Source of the DNA: Sphingosinicella sp963974575
GTDB lineage: Bacteria; Pseudomonadota; Alphaproteobacteria; Sphingomonadales; Sphingomonadaceae
Direction of reading: 5' to 3'
Assembly (NCBI RefSeq): GCF_963974575.1
Contig: NZ_CAXBBQ010000002.1
Span: 62,001-126,000, forward strand
Length of the DNA: 64,000 bases
Every line of letters starts with the position of its first letter. Within the stretch, counting starts at the first letter, position 1. Position numbers and translations under genes: made by a program. The notes beneath the pieces are model-generated. The model was not told the DNA's origin. It saw only the letters and a list, made by a program, of their open reading frames with translations, and searched no databases. This document shows, in pieces, positions 1 through 8,097 of the stretch.

Positions 1-50
1 AGGTTACGGAGAAGGTGCAACTTCCGCTGCCATTCGCCTGGGCCGCGTGA
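1..50 (+). CDS. possible 3' end of an upstream gene (partial)
   Basis: Reading frame 3 is open from the window edge to a TGA at 48-50, five bases before the GTG start of the next gene. It encodes only about 15 residues (ending PFAWAA), too few to assign a family. The tight spacing would suit an operon with the DUF72 gene, but chance is a fair alternative. Confidence 0.25.
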   Translation, partial: VTEKVQLPLPFAWAA

Positions 51-54
51 GCCT

Positions 55-795
55 GTGAGCGGGGGACGGATACGCGTCGGCATTGGCGGCTGGACCTACG
101 CGCCGTGGCGCGGGACGTTCTACCCGCAGGGCCTCGCGCAGGCGCGGGAGCTTGAATATGCCGCCGCACGGCTCGGCGCGATCGAGATCAACGGCACCTT
201 TTACAGCAGCTTCAAGCCTGCGAGTTTCGCGAAGTGGGCAGAGGCCGCGCCCGAAGGCTTCCTGTTCAGCGTGAAGGCGTCGCGCTTTACCACGGTCCGC
301 AAAAAGCTGGGCGACGGCGCGGAGTCGGTCGCGAAGTTTCTGGGGCAAGGTCTTGACGCGCTCGAAGAGAAGCTCGGCCCTATCCTCTGGCAGTTCCCGC
401 ACACCAAGGCGTTCGACGCGGAAGACTTCGCGGGTTTCCTGAAGCTGCTGCCCGCGAAGATCGGGTCGCGCCCCCTGCGCCATGCGCTGGAGGTCCGCCA
501 TGCGAGCTTCGAGGATGCCGCGTTCGTGCGCCTCGCGAAGGATGCAGGCGCGGCGATCGTCTACGCCGACAAGGCCGGCTACCCGACGATCGACGAGGCC
601 ACCGCCGATTTCGCCTACGCCCGCCTGCAGCGCGCAGAGGAGGACGTGCCCACCGGCTACACCCCCGCCGCGCTCGATGATTGGGCCGCCAAGGCGCGCG
701 GCTGGGCGAAGCGTGGCGACACGTTCGTGTTCATGATCAACGGCGCCAAGCTCCGCGCGCCCGCAGCGGCCCAAGCGCTGATCGCGCGGCTTTAG
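55..795 (+). CDS. DUF72 (YecE-like) family protein
   Basis: A 246-residue cytoplasmic protein of the DUF72/YecE family, which has a TIM-barrel fold and no agreed biochemical role. The diagnostic N-terminus is clear: GIGGWTYAPWRG followed by FYP, then a GTFYSSFKP segment, VKASRF near residue 80 and LWQFP near residue 113. It starts with GTG at 55, because the conserved GGWTY block lies only about 12 residues in and no in-frame ATG lies upstream. The stop TAG overlaps the stop of the convergent PhnA-like gene by 4 bases (TTAG). The family call is firm; the function is unknown. Confidence 0.85.
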   Translation: MSGGRIRVGIGGWTYAPWRGTFYPQGLAQARELEYAAARLGAIEINGTFYSSFKPASFAKWAEAAPEGFLFSVKASRFTTVRKKLGDGAESVAKFLGQGLDALEEKLGPILWQFPHTKAFDAEDFAGFLKLLPAKIGSRPLRHALEVRHASFEDAAFVRLAKDAGAAIVYADKAGYPTIDEATADFAYARLQRAEEDVPTGYTPAALDDWAAKARGWAKRGDTFVFMINGAKLRAPAAAQALIARL

Positions 796-1082
796 CGCTT
801 TTTCACGAACTCTGCGCGCAGGACGAGGCCTTTGATACCCTCGAACCGGCAGTCAATTTCCTGTGGGTCGCCAGTGAGGCGGATGGATTTGATCACCGTG
901 CCGACCTTCAGCGTCTGCCCCGCGCCCTTCACCTTCAGATCCTTGATGAGCGTCACGCTGTCCCCGTCCGCGAGCAGGTTGCCCGCCGCGTCGCGCACTT
1001 CCACCACGGACCGCGCGGCAGCTTCAGCGGCGCTGATCCACTCGCCGGTTTCCTCGTCGTACACGTATTCTTCGTCGGCCAT
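792..1082 (-). CDS. PhnA/YjdM-type domain protein, short form
   Basis: A 96-residue acidic protein that matches the C-terminal PhnA domain (VEVRDAAGNLLADGDSVTLI, KDLKVKG, GTVIKSIRLTGD, FEGIKGLVLRAEFVKK). E. coli PhnA/YjdM has a zinc-ribbon before this domain. Here only about 25 residues (DEETGEWISAAEAA) precede it and no Cys pair is visible, so this is a ribbon-less form. Despite the name, the family is not needed for phosphonate breakdown and its role is unclear. It is transcribed towards the DUF72 gene and overlaps it by 4 bases. Confidence 0.8.
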   Translation of the reverse strand: MADEEYVYDEETGEWISAAEAAARSVVEVRDAAGNLLADGDSVTLIKDLKVKGAGQTLKVGTVIKSIRLTGDPQEIDCRFEGIKGLVLRAEFVKKR

Positions 1083-1208
1083 TCATCTTCCTTGTCGTCG
1101 CACACCAGGGCGGTTCGCCTTCCTCCCTGCCCCGCTTCACCGCATGGAGCAATGCACACGGAAGAAAATACCGCTAAATCATACCATGGGGAGGGAGAGA
1201 GAGTGGCG

Positions 1209-1562
1209 ATGACTTACGTGGATGGTTTCGTGCTCGCTGTGCCGCAGGATCGGCTGGAAGATTACCGCAAGCTCGCCGAACTGGCGGGCACGGTGTGGAT
1301 GGACCATGGCGCGCTTTCCTATGTCGAGTGCGTCGCCGACGATGTGCCGTACGGCGAGTTGACGTCGTTTCCTCGCGCGGTGCAGGCAAAGGACGGCGAG
1401 GTCGTGGTGTTTTCGTGGATCACTTACCCGTCACGCGAGGCACGGGATGCGATCAACGCCAGGGTCATCGCCGACGAACGCATGAAGCATGACCACGAGA
1501 ACGCCCCGTTCGACGGAAAGCGCCTGATCTACGGTGGATTCAAGACGTTCCTGAGCTTCTGA
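1209..1562 (+). CDS. DUF1428 family protein
   Basis: A 117-residue small cytoplasmic protein of the DUF1428 family, which has a ferredoxin-like alpha/beta-barrel dimer fold and no known function. Family signatures are the start MTYVDGFVLAVP, YRKLAELAGTVWMDHGALSYVE, the phrase VVVFSWITYPSREARD and the end FDGKRLIYGGFKTF. A purine-rich GGGAGGGAGAGAG tract precedes the start. GTG at 1203 is two codons upstream and cannot be excluded, but ATG at 1209 matches the usual family start. Its 3' end lies 3 bases from the end of the convergent peroxiredoxin gene. Confidence 0.85.
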   Translation: MTYVDGFVLAVPQDRLEDYRKLAELAGTVWMDHGALSYVECVADDVPYGELTSFPRAVQAKDGEVVVFSWITYPSREARDAINARVIADERMKHDHENAPFDGKRLIYGGFKTFLSF

Positions 1563-1565
1563 AGC

Positions 1566-2132
1566 CTACTTTGTGCCCTTGGCCTTCGCGCCCGCGTGCG
1601 CGGCGTGCCACGATTTCACTGCGGCCAACGTGCCTGTGATATGGCCCTTGGGCGCCATTTCCGAATGCACGAAGATGATCTTGCCATCGGGCGCGATCAC
1701 ATAGGACGTGCGGTTCGAACGGCTGGGCATCATCGCCAGCGGCACGTCGTATTTGTCGATGAGCGCCTTGTCCGCGACGCCGACCGCGAACTTGTTGCGG
1801 CATTCCTTCACCGAGAATTCGTTGAGCTTTTCGATCGGATCGTTGGACATGCCGATCACCGTGGCGCCCATTTTCGCGAAGTCATCAGTCGCTTCGGCAA
1901 AGGCATTGGCCTCGACCGTGCAGCCCGGCGTGAAGGCCGCAGGGAAGAAATAGAGCACGACCGGGCCTTTCTTCAGCGCCGAAGCGAGCGCGAAATCGAA
2001 CGGCTTCCCCGCGAGCGCCGCCTTGGTCGTGAACACGGGGGCCGTTGCCCCCACCGCGAGCGCGGCAAGCGCGGGACTGGCGAGGGCGATGGTGGCGGCC
2101 ATGGTGGCGGCGGCAAGGCTGAACAGACGCAT
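1566..2132 (-). CDS. secreted peroxiredoxin (AhpC/TSA-Bcp type)
   Basis: A 188-residue thiol peroxidase that reduces hydrogen peroxide or organic peroxides. A Sec signal peptide ending ALASPALA is visible at residues 1-23, so the enzyme should act in the periplasm, unlike most Bcp proteins. The peroxidatic cysteine is in PAAFTPGCTVEA near residue 71. A second cysteine in KECRNKF, near residue 111, could be the resolving one. The thioredoxin-fold core continues through NRTSYVIAPDGKI and HITGTLAAVKSW. The gene stands alone, convergent with the DUF1428 gene. Its reductant is not evident nearby. Confidence 0.87.
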   Translation of the reverse strand: MRLFSLAAATMAATIALASPALAALAVGATAPVFTTKAALAGKPFDFALASALKKGPVVLYFFPAAFTPGCTVEANAFAEATDDFAKMGATVIGMSNDPIEKLNEFSVKECRNKFAVGVADKALIDKYDVPLAMMPSRSNRTSYVIAPDGKIIFVHSEMAPKGHITGTLAAVKSWHAAHAGAKAKGTK

Positions 2133-2253
2133 CGGGCAATCCTCCTAGGGGGAACTTTGACGCGCAGGCTAGGCCCAAATCACCCAGGCTCCAAGGCGCT
2201 TTTCGGTGCGCCGTGCGTTCATTCGGCATGAGACTGAAATATGGAGGCGCAGG

Positions 2254-2583
2254 ATGTTCGTGGCGGCCTATTGGTGGAAAGTGAAACCCGGCAAGGAAGC
2301 GCAGTTCCGTGCGGCGTGGCGACGCGGCACCGAACTCATCCGCGAACACTACGGCAGCCTCGGTTCGCGGCTGCTCCGGGATTCGGAAGGCCGCTTCATC
2401 GGCGTGGCCGAGTGGCCCGACGAAGCAACCTGGCGCCGGGCCTATGACGCCAAGATGACGTACGACGACCCTGAAACGCGCGCGGCTTTCGTGGATGCGA
2501 TTGAGGATGCGGCAGACGATCCGCTGCTGCTGATGGAGGTGACTGACGATCTGCTCGACCGCGCGGATGACAAGCCCGGTTGA
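2254..2583 (+). CDS. antibiotic-biosynthesis-monooxygenase-like (ABM) small protein
   Basis: A 109-residue protein starting MFVAAYWWKVKPGKEAQFRAAW, which is the beta-alpha start of dimeric alpha/beta-barrel (ABM/EthD-like) proteins. It continues with GSLGSRLLRDSEGRFIGVAEWPDEATWRRAY. These proteins are small cofactorless oxygenases or ligand binders; the substrate cannot be told from sequence. ATG at 2254 follows GGCGCAGG. An upstream in-frame start at 2206 would add 16 arginine-rich residues foreign to the family and is rejected. The downstream lipoprotein gene is 46 bases away and may be co-transcribed. Confidence 0.7.
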   Translation: MFVAAYWWKVKPGKEAQFRAAWRRGTELIREHYGSLGSRLLRDSEGRFIGVAEWPDEATWRRAYDAKMTYDDPETRAAFVDAIEDAADDPLLLMEVTDDLLDRADDKPG

Positions 2584-2629
2584 TCACTGCCATAATGGCG
2601 CAAGAGTTCTGAACGGGAGGGAAAGAGAA

Positions 2630-3175
2630 ATGCGGACGCTGGTGATCCTGCTCGCCGGGTTTGTGGCCGTGGCCTGCGACAATGCAGCCCCGGCGGATCA
2701 GCCCAAGGTGGATGTCACGGACCCGAACAGCGTGGATGCGGCGGCAGGCGGCACGACGCCGGAAGCCGACATCGAAACCGCTTCGCCGGCACCGGCGGAG
2801 GGCGGCGCACCCGGAGCCGATCTGGCCGCGTACGCCGGCAAGTACCCGTTCGACAAGGTGAACGACCTTGCCTTCTTTGATCATCCCACAGTGAAGGCCG
2901 CCGTTGCCGAGGCCATTCCAGACAAGACGGTTCTGGCATGGGTGATGGGCGAAAAAGGTGGGCCTTCAGCCCCGATCGAGATGAAAAACGGCAAGGTCAT
3001 GTCATGGGCGTGCGAGCAGCACAATTGCGGCGACCACCAGTGGACCGTGCTGATCGACTCCACCGGAACGAATGCCGAGGTCTGCTATCAGGATGCCGCC
3101 GCACTTCCCGGCAAGACACGCTGGTATCGCGCAGGGGCGGCGCCCGAGACGCGCGAGGGCACCTGTCAGCTCTGA
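2630..3175 (+). CDS. putative lipoprotein of unknown function
   Basis: A 181-residue exported protein. The start MRTLVILLAGFVAVAC resembles a lipoprotein signal with Cys16 as the lipidated residue, although the -3 position is Ala, so the lipobox is weak. Residues 17-65 form an acidic, proline- and alanine-rich linker (PADQP, TPEADIETASPAPAEGG). The folded part (FDKVNDLAFFDHPTVKAAV, VMSWACEQHNCGDHQWTVLID, EVCYQDAA, EGTCQL) contains four cysteines that could form disulfides. A GGGAGGGAAAGAGAA tract precedes ATG 2630. I do not recognise a named family. Confidence 0.7.
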   Translation: MRTLVILLAGFVAVACDNAAPADQPKVDVTDPNSVDAAAGGTTPEADIETASPAPAEGGAPGADLAAYAGKYPFDKVNDLAFFDHPTVKAAVAEAIPDKTVLAWVMGEKGGPSAPIEMKNGKVMSWACEQHNCGDHQWTVLIDSTGTNAEVCYQDAAALPGKTRWYRAGAAPETREGTCQL

Positions 3176-3550
3176 TCAGACGGGTTTGGCAACGCCCCTG
3201 ACAATCAGGCCGCCGAGGAGCGGCGCGATCACTCCCGCGACCTGCATCCAGAACGGCACGCCCGGAATCGTGAAGCCGTTGTAGAGACACGCGGCGATGA
3301 TCAACCCGGCGACGACCCAGACCGCGGGCACCCAGCGCGCGATCCGCACGGCGATGAAGCCGCCGATCAGCGTGGCGAGGAGCCAGCCCAGTGCCATGAC
3401 GACTTTCGCTGTCATGGGCACCGCCGCGAAACCTTGCGCAGGCATTGACGCCGCATCAGGCACCAGCATCCGGCTCACGTAATCCATCACGCCGACGACC
3501 AGCATGGCGACAACAATGCCTGCGATCGTGCCCAATATCCTGCGCGCCAT
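3176..3550 (-). CDS. small integral membrane protein, hypothetical
   Basis: A 124-residue hydrophobic protein with about four membrane helices: residues 5-25 (ILGTIAGIVVAMLVVGVMDY), 50-65 (VVMALGWLLATLIGGF), 72-90 (VPAVWVVAGLIIAACLYNG) and 97-118 (AGVIAPLLGGLIV). The start is ATG at 3550 (MARRILG). Longer readings upstream are arginine- and histidine-rich and not membrane-like. Its stop abuts the stop of the convergent lipoprotein gene with no gap. No functional motif is visible. Confidence 0.7.
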   Translation of the reverse strand: MARRILGTIAGIVVAMLVVGVMDYVSRMLVPDAASMPAQGFAAVPMTAKVVMALGWLLATLIGGFIAVRIARWVPAVWVVAGLIIAACLYNGFTIPGVPFWMQVAGVIAPLLGGLIVRGVAKPV

Positions 3551-3600
3551 CGGATTGCCCTCCCACCGCGCGGGGAGAATAGCGCAATTCGGCGCGCGCG

Positions 3601-3768
3601 TCAGCGCTTCAGCACATAATAGAGGACATAGAGCCACGAGAAGAAGCCGTGAACGATCGCCCAGAGGATGGATTTGTGGAGGCTCCAGGAGATCGTGATC
3701 GCGAGCGCCGTGCCAAAGCCGATACCTGCCTTTGCGGTTGAAATCGTGACCGACAGCGTGTCCGCCAT
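3601..3768 (-). CDS. small membrane protein (55 aa), hypothetical
   Basis: A 55-residue protein starting MADTLSVTISTAKAGIGFGTA and ending WLYVLYYVLKR. It has one or two hydrophobic segments (GFGTALAITISW and ILWAIVHGFFSWLYVLYYVL). An N-terminal extension is possible but reads as low-quality arginine/glycine sequence, so ATG at 3768 is preferred. It lies 50 bases upstream of the other small membrane protein on the same strand and probably shares its transcript. Function unknown. Confidence 0.6.
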   Translation of the reverse strand: MADTLSVTISTAKAGIGFGTALAITISWSLHKSILWAIVHGFFSWLYVLYYVLKR

Positions 3769-4225
3769 TGCTCGTCTCCACTGACCGTATTGCGGGGGTG
3801 AGGAATAGCGGCTGTCGATGTTCTTTACACCCTTGAAAGTAGGCCGTCCGGCTCGCCGCCGGAATGCGCCGTTTCCGTCATCTGGCATGGTCCATGCTTT
3901 GTCTCCCCCCGACCCTGGGGCCACCCTCGGCGGCATTCGGAACCGCGGCATACGACAACGAGAACAACGACCATCTCACCCGCTCCGACCGGCGATCACC
4001 CGCCGATGTGCCGACCGCGAACAGAACGGTGCTTGAAAAACGGGTCACGCTGCCAAAACGGGCGGCCTCGGTTTCATACCGGGGCCGCCCTATAAGCTCC
4101 CCACATTGCCGCGGCGCACTGGCAACAAAGATGCCGGTGGTGCATTGTCGCCCTCGGGCGCCCATCCCCCATATGCTGAGGGCGCCCTCGCCTTCGTTCG
4201 CACGTGAAAAGAGGGAGCCATCGCC
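3769..4225. other. intergenic region without a convincing gene
   Basis: These 457 bases lie between the starts of two divergent genes. Readings in the region are proline/arginine-rich without family resemblance and appear to be chance. The region holds a long perfect hairpin at 4060-4090 and two copies of the palindrome GGGCGCCC (about 4156 and 4180) that could pair. Promoters for both flanking genes must lie here, but I cannot point to convincing -35/-10 boxes. The 5' leader of the dienelactone hydrolase mRNA could be long and structured. Confidence 0.5.
4060..4090. other. strong 13-bp hairpin in leader region
   Basis: GGGCGGCC is followed by T, CGGT, a 5-base loop, ACCG, G and GGCCGCCC. 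All 13 positions pair, with one T-G wobble. On the + strand it is followed by TATAAGC, not a T-run. On the - strand it is followed by GTTTTGG, which is weakly terminator-like. It could be a leader structure of the gene at 4226 or a terminator for leftward transcription. Confidence 0.5.
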
Positions 4226-5101
4226 ATGACGACCGACCGTTTACCCGAAAATCAAAACTGGGTGGCCTCGACGGGCCTTTCGCGCCGGGGCGTGCTCATT
4301 GGCGGCACGTTTGCCGCCGGGTTCGCCGCCGCCGTGCAGCCTGTCGCCGCCAGCACGCTCAAGACCGATCTCAAGGGTCTCGACGAGCGGATGCTCTCGA
4401 TCTCCGTGCAGCAGGGCCAGATGCCCGCCTACCGCGTGAAACCCGCAGGCAGCGGCCGCGCGCCGGTGATCCTGGTGGTGCACGAGATTTTCGGCGTCCA
4501 CGAATGGATCAAGGACATCTGCCGCCGTCTCGCGCACGCAGGCTATTACGCAATCGCCCCCGATCTTTACGCGCGCTGGGGCGACGCCACGAAGGAGTCG
4601 GACATCCAGACACTGATCTCGGGCATCGTTTCGAAGGTGCCCGACGCGATCGTGATGGACGATCTCGATCGGGCTGCGGCATTCGCGGCGGCGGACGGCG
4701 GCGATTCTTCAAAGCTCGGCATCACCGGCTTCTGCTGGGGCGGACGCATCACGTGGCTCTACGCCGCCCGCAGCCCACGCGTGGACGCGGGCGTCGCGTG
4801 GTACGGGCGGCTGACGGGCGAGAACAAACCGCCGATCATTACCAGCCAGCCCATCGAGATCGCCGCGCGGCTGAAGGCGCCGGTGCTCGGGCTTTACGGC
4901 GGCAAGGACAAGGGCATCCCTGTTGCCGACGTGGATGCGATGAAGGCCGCGCTCGAAAAGGCGAAGTCGCCCTCGAAGATCATCCTCTACCCCGAAGCCG
5001 ACCACGGCTTCCTCGCCGACTATCGCCCCAGCTACGACCCTGCGGCGGCAAAGGCCGCTTGGGGGGAGGCGCTCGGCTGGTTCAAGGCAAAGCTGAAATA
5101 G
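4226..5101 (+). CDS. dienelactone hydrolase family protein, Tat-exported
   Basis: A 291-residue alpha/beta-hydrolase of the dienelactone hydrolase family. A twin-arginine signal is plain (LSRRGVLIGG, residues 18-27, then a hydrophobic stretch ending at PVAAS), so the folded enzyme is exported. Catalytic elements are HEIFGVHEW near residue 88, the cysteine nucleophile in GFCWGG near 172, the Asp in GLYGGKDKGIP near 230 and the His in EADHGF near 258. Family members open cyclic dienelactones, but many carry out other esterase reactions, so the substrate is open. A GAGGGAGCC ribosome-binding site lies upstream of ATG 4226. The gene is convergent with the MFS gene. Confidence 0.88.
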   Translation: MTTDRLPENQNWVASTGLSRRGVLIGGTFAAGFAAAVQPVAASTLKTDLKGLDERMLSISVQQGQMPAYRVKPAGSGRAPVILVVHEIFGVHEWIKDICRRLAHAGYYAIAPDLYARWGDATKESDIQTLISGIVSKVPDAIVMDDLDRAAAFAAADGGDSSKLGITGFCWGGRITWLYAARSPRVDAGVAWYGRLTGENKPPIITSQPIEIAARLKAPVLGLYGGKDKGIPVADVDAMKAALEKAKSPSKIILYPEADHGFLADYRPSYDPAAAKAAWGEALGWFKAKLK

Positions 5102-5102
5102 C

Positions 5103-6695
5103 TCAGCCGGAGATGTCGCGCCCGCGCGTTTCTGGAAGGTAGAAATACGTCACCAGCATTGCGACGGTGACGATGATGAAGGTGTACCAGAGACCGCCGA
5201 ACACAGCGCCCGAGGATACGACGATATATTGCGAGACGAGCGGCAGCAGCCCGCCGAAGACGCCCGTGCCGATGTGGTAGGGCACCGACATGGACGTATA
5301 GCGGATGCGCGCGGGAAACAGCTCGACGAGCATGGCGGCGGCCGGGCCATAGGTCATGCCGGTAAGCAGCGTGAGCACCGCCGCGGCGAGGACGACAAGC
5401 CATCCCTGCCGCTCGCCGCTGTCCGAGCTTTCAGGATAGCCCGCCGCGCCGAGCGCCGTGCGGAAGGCTTCGGGCCGAAACCCCTGAATGCGCGCATCGG
5501 CGACACGGACCTCGACCTCCGCCACATCCTCGGGCGCGCGCGTATAGTTGACGCCGTTCGCCGCGAACCATTCCAGCGTTTCGGCGCAGGCGCCCTGCTG
5601 GCCGTCAGCGAAGGGATCGTAGCGGCACCCTTCGGGCGTGACGATGGTGACCGGGTGCGCGGTGATCGCGCGCTCCAGCGCCGGGTTCGCCGCCGCCGAG
5701 ATCAGCCAGTAAAGCGGGAACAACAGCACGAGCGTAAGCGCGAAGCCGGTAAGGATCACAGGCTTGCGCCCGATCTTATCGGAGAGCCAGCCAAAGAAGA
5801 TGAAGCTCGGCGCGCCGAGGACGACGGCGGCGCCGACGAGGAGGCGCGCGTCGGCCTCCGCCACTCTCGCCGCGCCCTGCAGGAAATAGAGCGTGTAGAA
5901 CTGCGCGTTGTACCAGATCACCGTGAAGCCCGCGGCGATGCAGAGCGCGACAAGGATGCGGCCGAGATTGCCCTTCTCGCGGATGCTCTCGACAAAGGGG
6001 TTCGCTGCGGTCTTCCCCGCCGCCTTCATCGCGCGGAACACGGGGCTCTCGTTCAGCTTCATGCGAATCCAGATCGAGATCGCGAGCAGGATAAGCGAGG
6101 CAAGGAACGGAATGCGCCAGCCCCACGCCTCGAAGGCTTCCTTGCCGATAATCGCTGTCGTGGAGACGACGACGATGATCGACAGCAGGAAACCGCCGAC
6201 CACGGCGATCTGAATCCAGCTCGTATAGAACCCGCGCCGGTGCGCGGGCGCGTGCTCTGCCACGTAGACTGCCGCGCCGCCATATTCGCCGCCGAGCGCG
6301 AGGCCCTGCGCGAAGCGAAGCCCGACGAGGATCAGCGGCGCGGCAACGCCGATCTGCGCATAGGTCGGCAGCAGGCCAATCGCGGCGGTGGCAAGGCCCA
6401 TGACGGTGATCGTCACGAGGAACGTGTATTTCCGCCCCACCTTGTCGCCGAGATAGCCGAACAGCACGGCACCGAGCGGGCGGACGAGGAAACCTACGGC
6501 AAAGGTTGCAAGGCTGAGCAGGAAGGCGAGCGTTTCGCTTTCCACCTGAAAGAACATGCGCCCGAGCAGCGCGGCGAGCGTGCCGTAGATAAAGAAATCA
6601 TACCATTCGAAGACGGTACCAAGCGACGAGGCGAGGATCACCAGCCGGTCGCGTTTGACGTCGAATTCCTCTTCGGCGCGGTCGTCCGTCCCCAT
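5103..6695 (-). CDS. MFS transporter, metabolite:H+ symporter type, with large periplasmic or cytoplasmic insert
   Basis: A 530-residue carrier of the major facilitator superfamily. The MHS/ProP-KgtP subgroup is indicated by SLGTVFEWYDFFIYG, the loop GYLGDKVGRKYTF and RFAQGLALGGEYGGAAVYVAEHAP. The second half has GWLSDKIGRKP. Between the helices ending at about residue 332 and beginning at about 431 lies an unusual hydrophilic insert of about 100 residues, with cysteines near 357 and 370, which makes this carrier longer than the usual 430-450. ATG 6695 follows GGGGGGAC. It lies 19 bases downstream of the amidohydrolase gene and is probably co-transcribed, so the carrier may bring in that enzyme's cyclic amide or imide substrate. 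Confidence 0.88.
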   Translation of the reverse strand: MGTDDRAEEEFDVKRDRLVILASSLGTVFEWYDFFIYGTLAALLGRMFFQVESETLAFLLSLATFAVGFLVRPLGAVLFGYLGDKVGRKYTFLVTITVMGLATAAIGLLPTYAQIGVAAPLILVGLRFAQGLALGGEYGGAAVYVAEHAPAHRRGFYTSWIQIAVVGGFLLSIIVVVSTTAIIGKEAFEAWGWRIPFLASLILLAISIWIRMKLNESPVFRAMKAAGKTAANPFVESIREKGNLGRILVALCIAAGFTVIWYNAQFYTLYFLQGAARVAEADARLLVGAAVVLGAPSFIFFGWLSDKIGRKPVILTGFALTLVLLFPLYWLISAAANPALERAITAHPVTIVTPEGCRYDPFADGQQGACAETLEWFAANGVNYTRAPEDVAEVEVRVADARIQGFRPEAFRTALGAAGYPESSDSGERQGWLVVLAAAVLTLLTGMTYGPAAAMLVELFPARIRYTSMSVPYHIGTGVFGGLLPLVSQYIVVSSGAVFGGLWYTFIIVTVAMLVTYFYLPETRGRDISG

Positions 6696-6714
6696 GTCCC
6701 CCCCAATGTTTTTC

Positions 6715-8043
6715 TCAGGTGCGCAGCGTCTCGTCGAAGCGGAAGGGTTCGCCGATGGCGGCACCGATGAGACCCGCATCCCACATCACGCGGCGGCCGC
6801 GGATGATCGTGCCGACGGGGCGCCCGGTGAGCGTAACGCCCTCGAACGGCGACCAGCCGCACTTGGATTGCAGCCAGTCGTTCTCGATCGTCCAGCGCGA
6901 CTTGAGATCGACGATGCTGAAATCGGCGTCGAAGCCCGGCGCGATACGGCCCTTGGCGGTGAGGCCAAACAGGCGCACGGCACCCGCCGACGTAAGATCG
7001 ACGACGCGCTCCAGCGTCACGCGCCCCGCCGCCAGATGATCGAGCAGCAGCGGCAGTAGCGTCTGCACGCCGGGCATCCCGCTCGGGCTCGCCGGATAGG
7101 GCTTCGCCTTCTCTTCCTTGGTGTGCGGCGCGTGGTCGGAGCCCCAAACATCGGGCACGCCCTGCCGGAGCCAGTGCCACAGCCCGTCGCGGTGCGCGCC
7201 CGAACGGATCGGCGGGTTCATCTGCGCATAGGTGCCGAGGCGCGGATAGGCCTCCTCCCCCGCCAGCGTCAGGTGCTGCGGCGTCACCTCGCAGCTCGCG
7301 ATGTCCTTGTGCTGCGCTAGCAGTTCCAGTTCGGCGGGCGTGGTGACATGCAGCACATGAATGCGCCGCTTCGCCTCGCGCGCGAGGCCGAGCACGCGGC
7401 GCGTGGCGAGGATGGCCGACTCGTCGTCGCGCCAGACCGGATGGCTGGAGGGGTCACCCTCCACGCGCAGATCCTTGCGCGCCTGCATCCGGGGTTCGTC
7501 CTCGGCATGGATGGCGACGCGGCGGCGGCCCGATTTCAACACCTTGAGCAGCGTGGCATCGTCCTCCACCAGCAAACTGCCGGTAGAGGCGCCCATGAAC
7601 ACCTTCACGCCGCACGCGCCGGGGAGCATTTCAAGCTCGCGGAGCTTTTCCGCGTTCGCATCGGTCGCGCCCACGTAGAAGGCATGTTCGCACCACATGC
7701 GGCCCTTGGCGCGTGCCAGCTTGTCGGCGAGCGCTTCGGCAGTATCGGTATTCGGATTGGTGTTCGGCATTTCGAACACGCCCGTCACTCCGCCCATCAC
7801 GGCGGCGCGGCTTCCCGATTCGAGGTCTTCCTTGTGCTCAAGGCCGGGCTCGCGGAAGTGGACCTGCGTATCGATGACGCCGGGCAGGACGGTGAGGCCC
7901 GTGCAGTCGATCACCTCGCCCGCATCCGCGAAAGACCCGAGCGCCGCGATGCTACGCCCGCGCACCCCCACATCGGTCTGGACAAGGCCCGCAGGCGTGA
8001 AGACGTGGCCGCCCTTCAGGACGAGATCGAAGCTCTGGCTCAT
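6715..8043 (-). CDS. dihydroorotase-like cyclic amidohydrolase (PyrC/AllB superfamily)
   Basis: A 442-residue amidohydrolase closest to class-I dihydroorotases and allantoinases. These enzymes open or close cyclic amides with a binuclear metal site. Visible metal residues are the His of VHFREPG (62), Lys147 in GVKVFMGAS (carboxylated in the family), His179 (AIHAEDEP), His232 (HVLHVTT) and Asp303 (VWGSDHAPH). The usual first His of the HxH pair is Gln60 (DTQVHF). Other family blocks are FEMPNTNPNT and PSGMPGVQTLLP. The gene is followed closely by the MFS carrier. It could be the cell's dihydroorotase in pyrimidine synthesis or a catabolic cyclic-imide hydrolase; the transporter pairing fits the latter, but I cannot decide. 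Confidence 0.85.
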   Translation of the reverse strand: MSQSFDLVLKGGHVFTPAGLVQTDVGVRGRSIAALGSFADAGEVIDCTGLTVLPGVIDTQVHFREPGLEHKEDLESGSRAAVMGGVTGVFEMPNTNPNTDTAEALADKLARAKGRMWCEHAFYVGATDANAEKLRELEMLPGACGVKVFMGASTGSLLVEDDATLLKVLKSGRRRVAIHAEDEPRMQARKDLRVEGDPSSHPVWRDDESAILATRRVLGLAREAKRRIHVLHVTTPAELELLAQHKDIASCEVTPQHLTLAGEEAYPRLGTYAQMNPPIRSGAHRDGLWHWLRQGVPDVWGSDHAPHTKEEKAKPYPASPSGMPGVQTLLPLLLDHLAAGRVTLERVVDLTSAGAVRLFGLTAKGRIAPGFDADFSIVDLKSRWTIENDWLQSKCGWSPFEGVTLTGRPVGTIIRGRRVMWDAGLIGAAIGEPFRFDETLRT

Positions 8044-8097
8044 GAACGCGATGCTATACCCCCTTGCACGTGGCGCACCAGTCCCTAGCTTCTTCTC

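Noticed and set aside
681..1208. N-terminal extension of the DUF1428 gene
   Set aside because: The in-frame upstream codons read through the antisense of the PhnA-like gene, do not resemble DUF1428, and lack a ribosome site; the ribosome site lies at about 1190.
5229..6770. 513-codon frame opposite the MFS gene
   Set aside because: The MFS reading has membrane helices and family motifs; the opposite reading is extremely charged.
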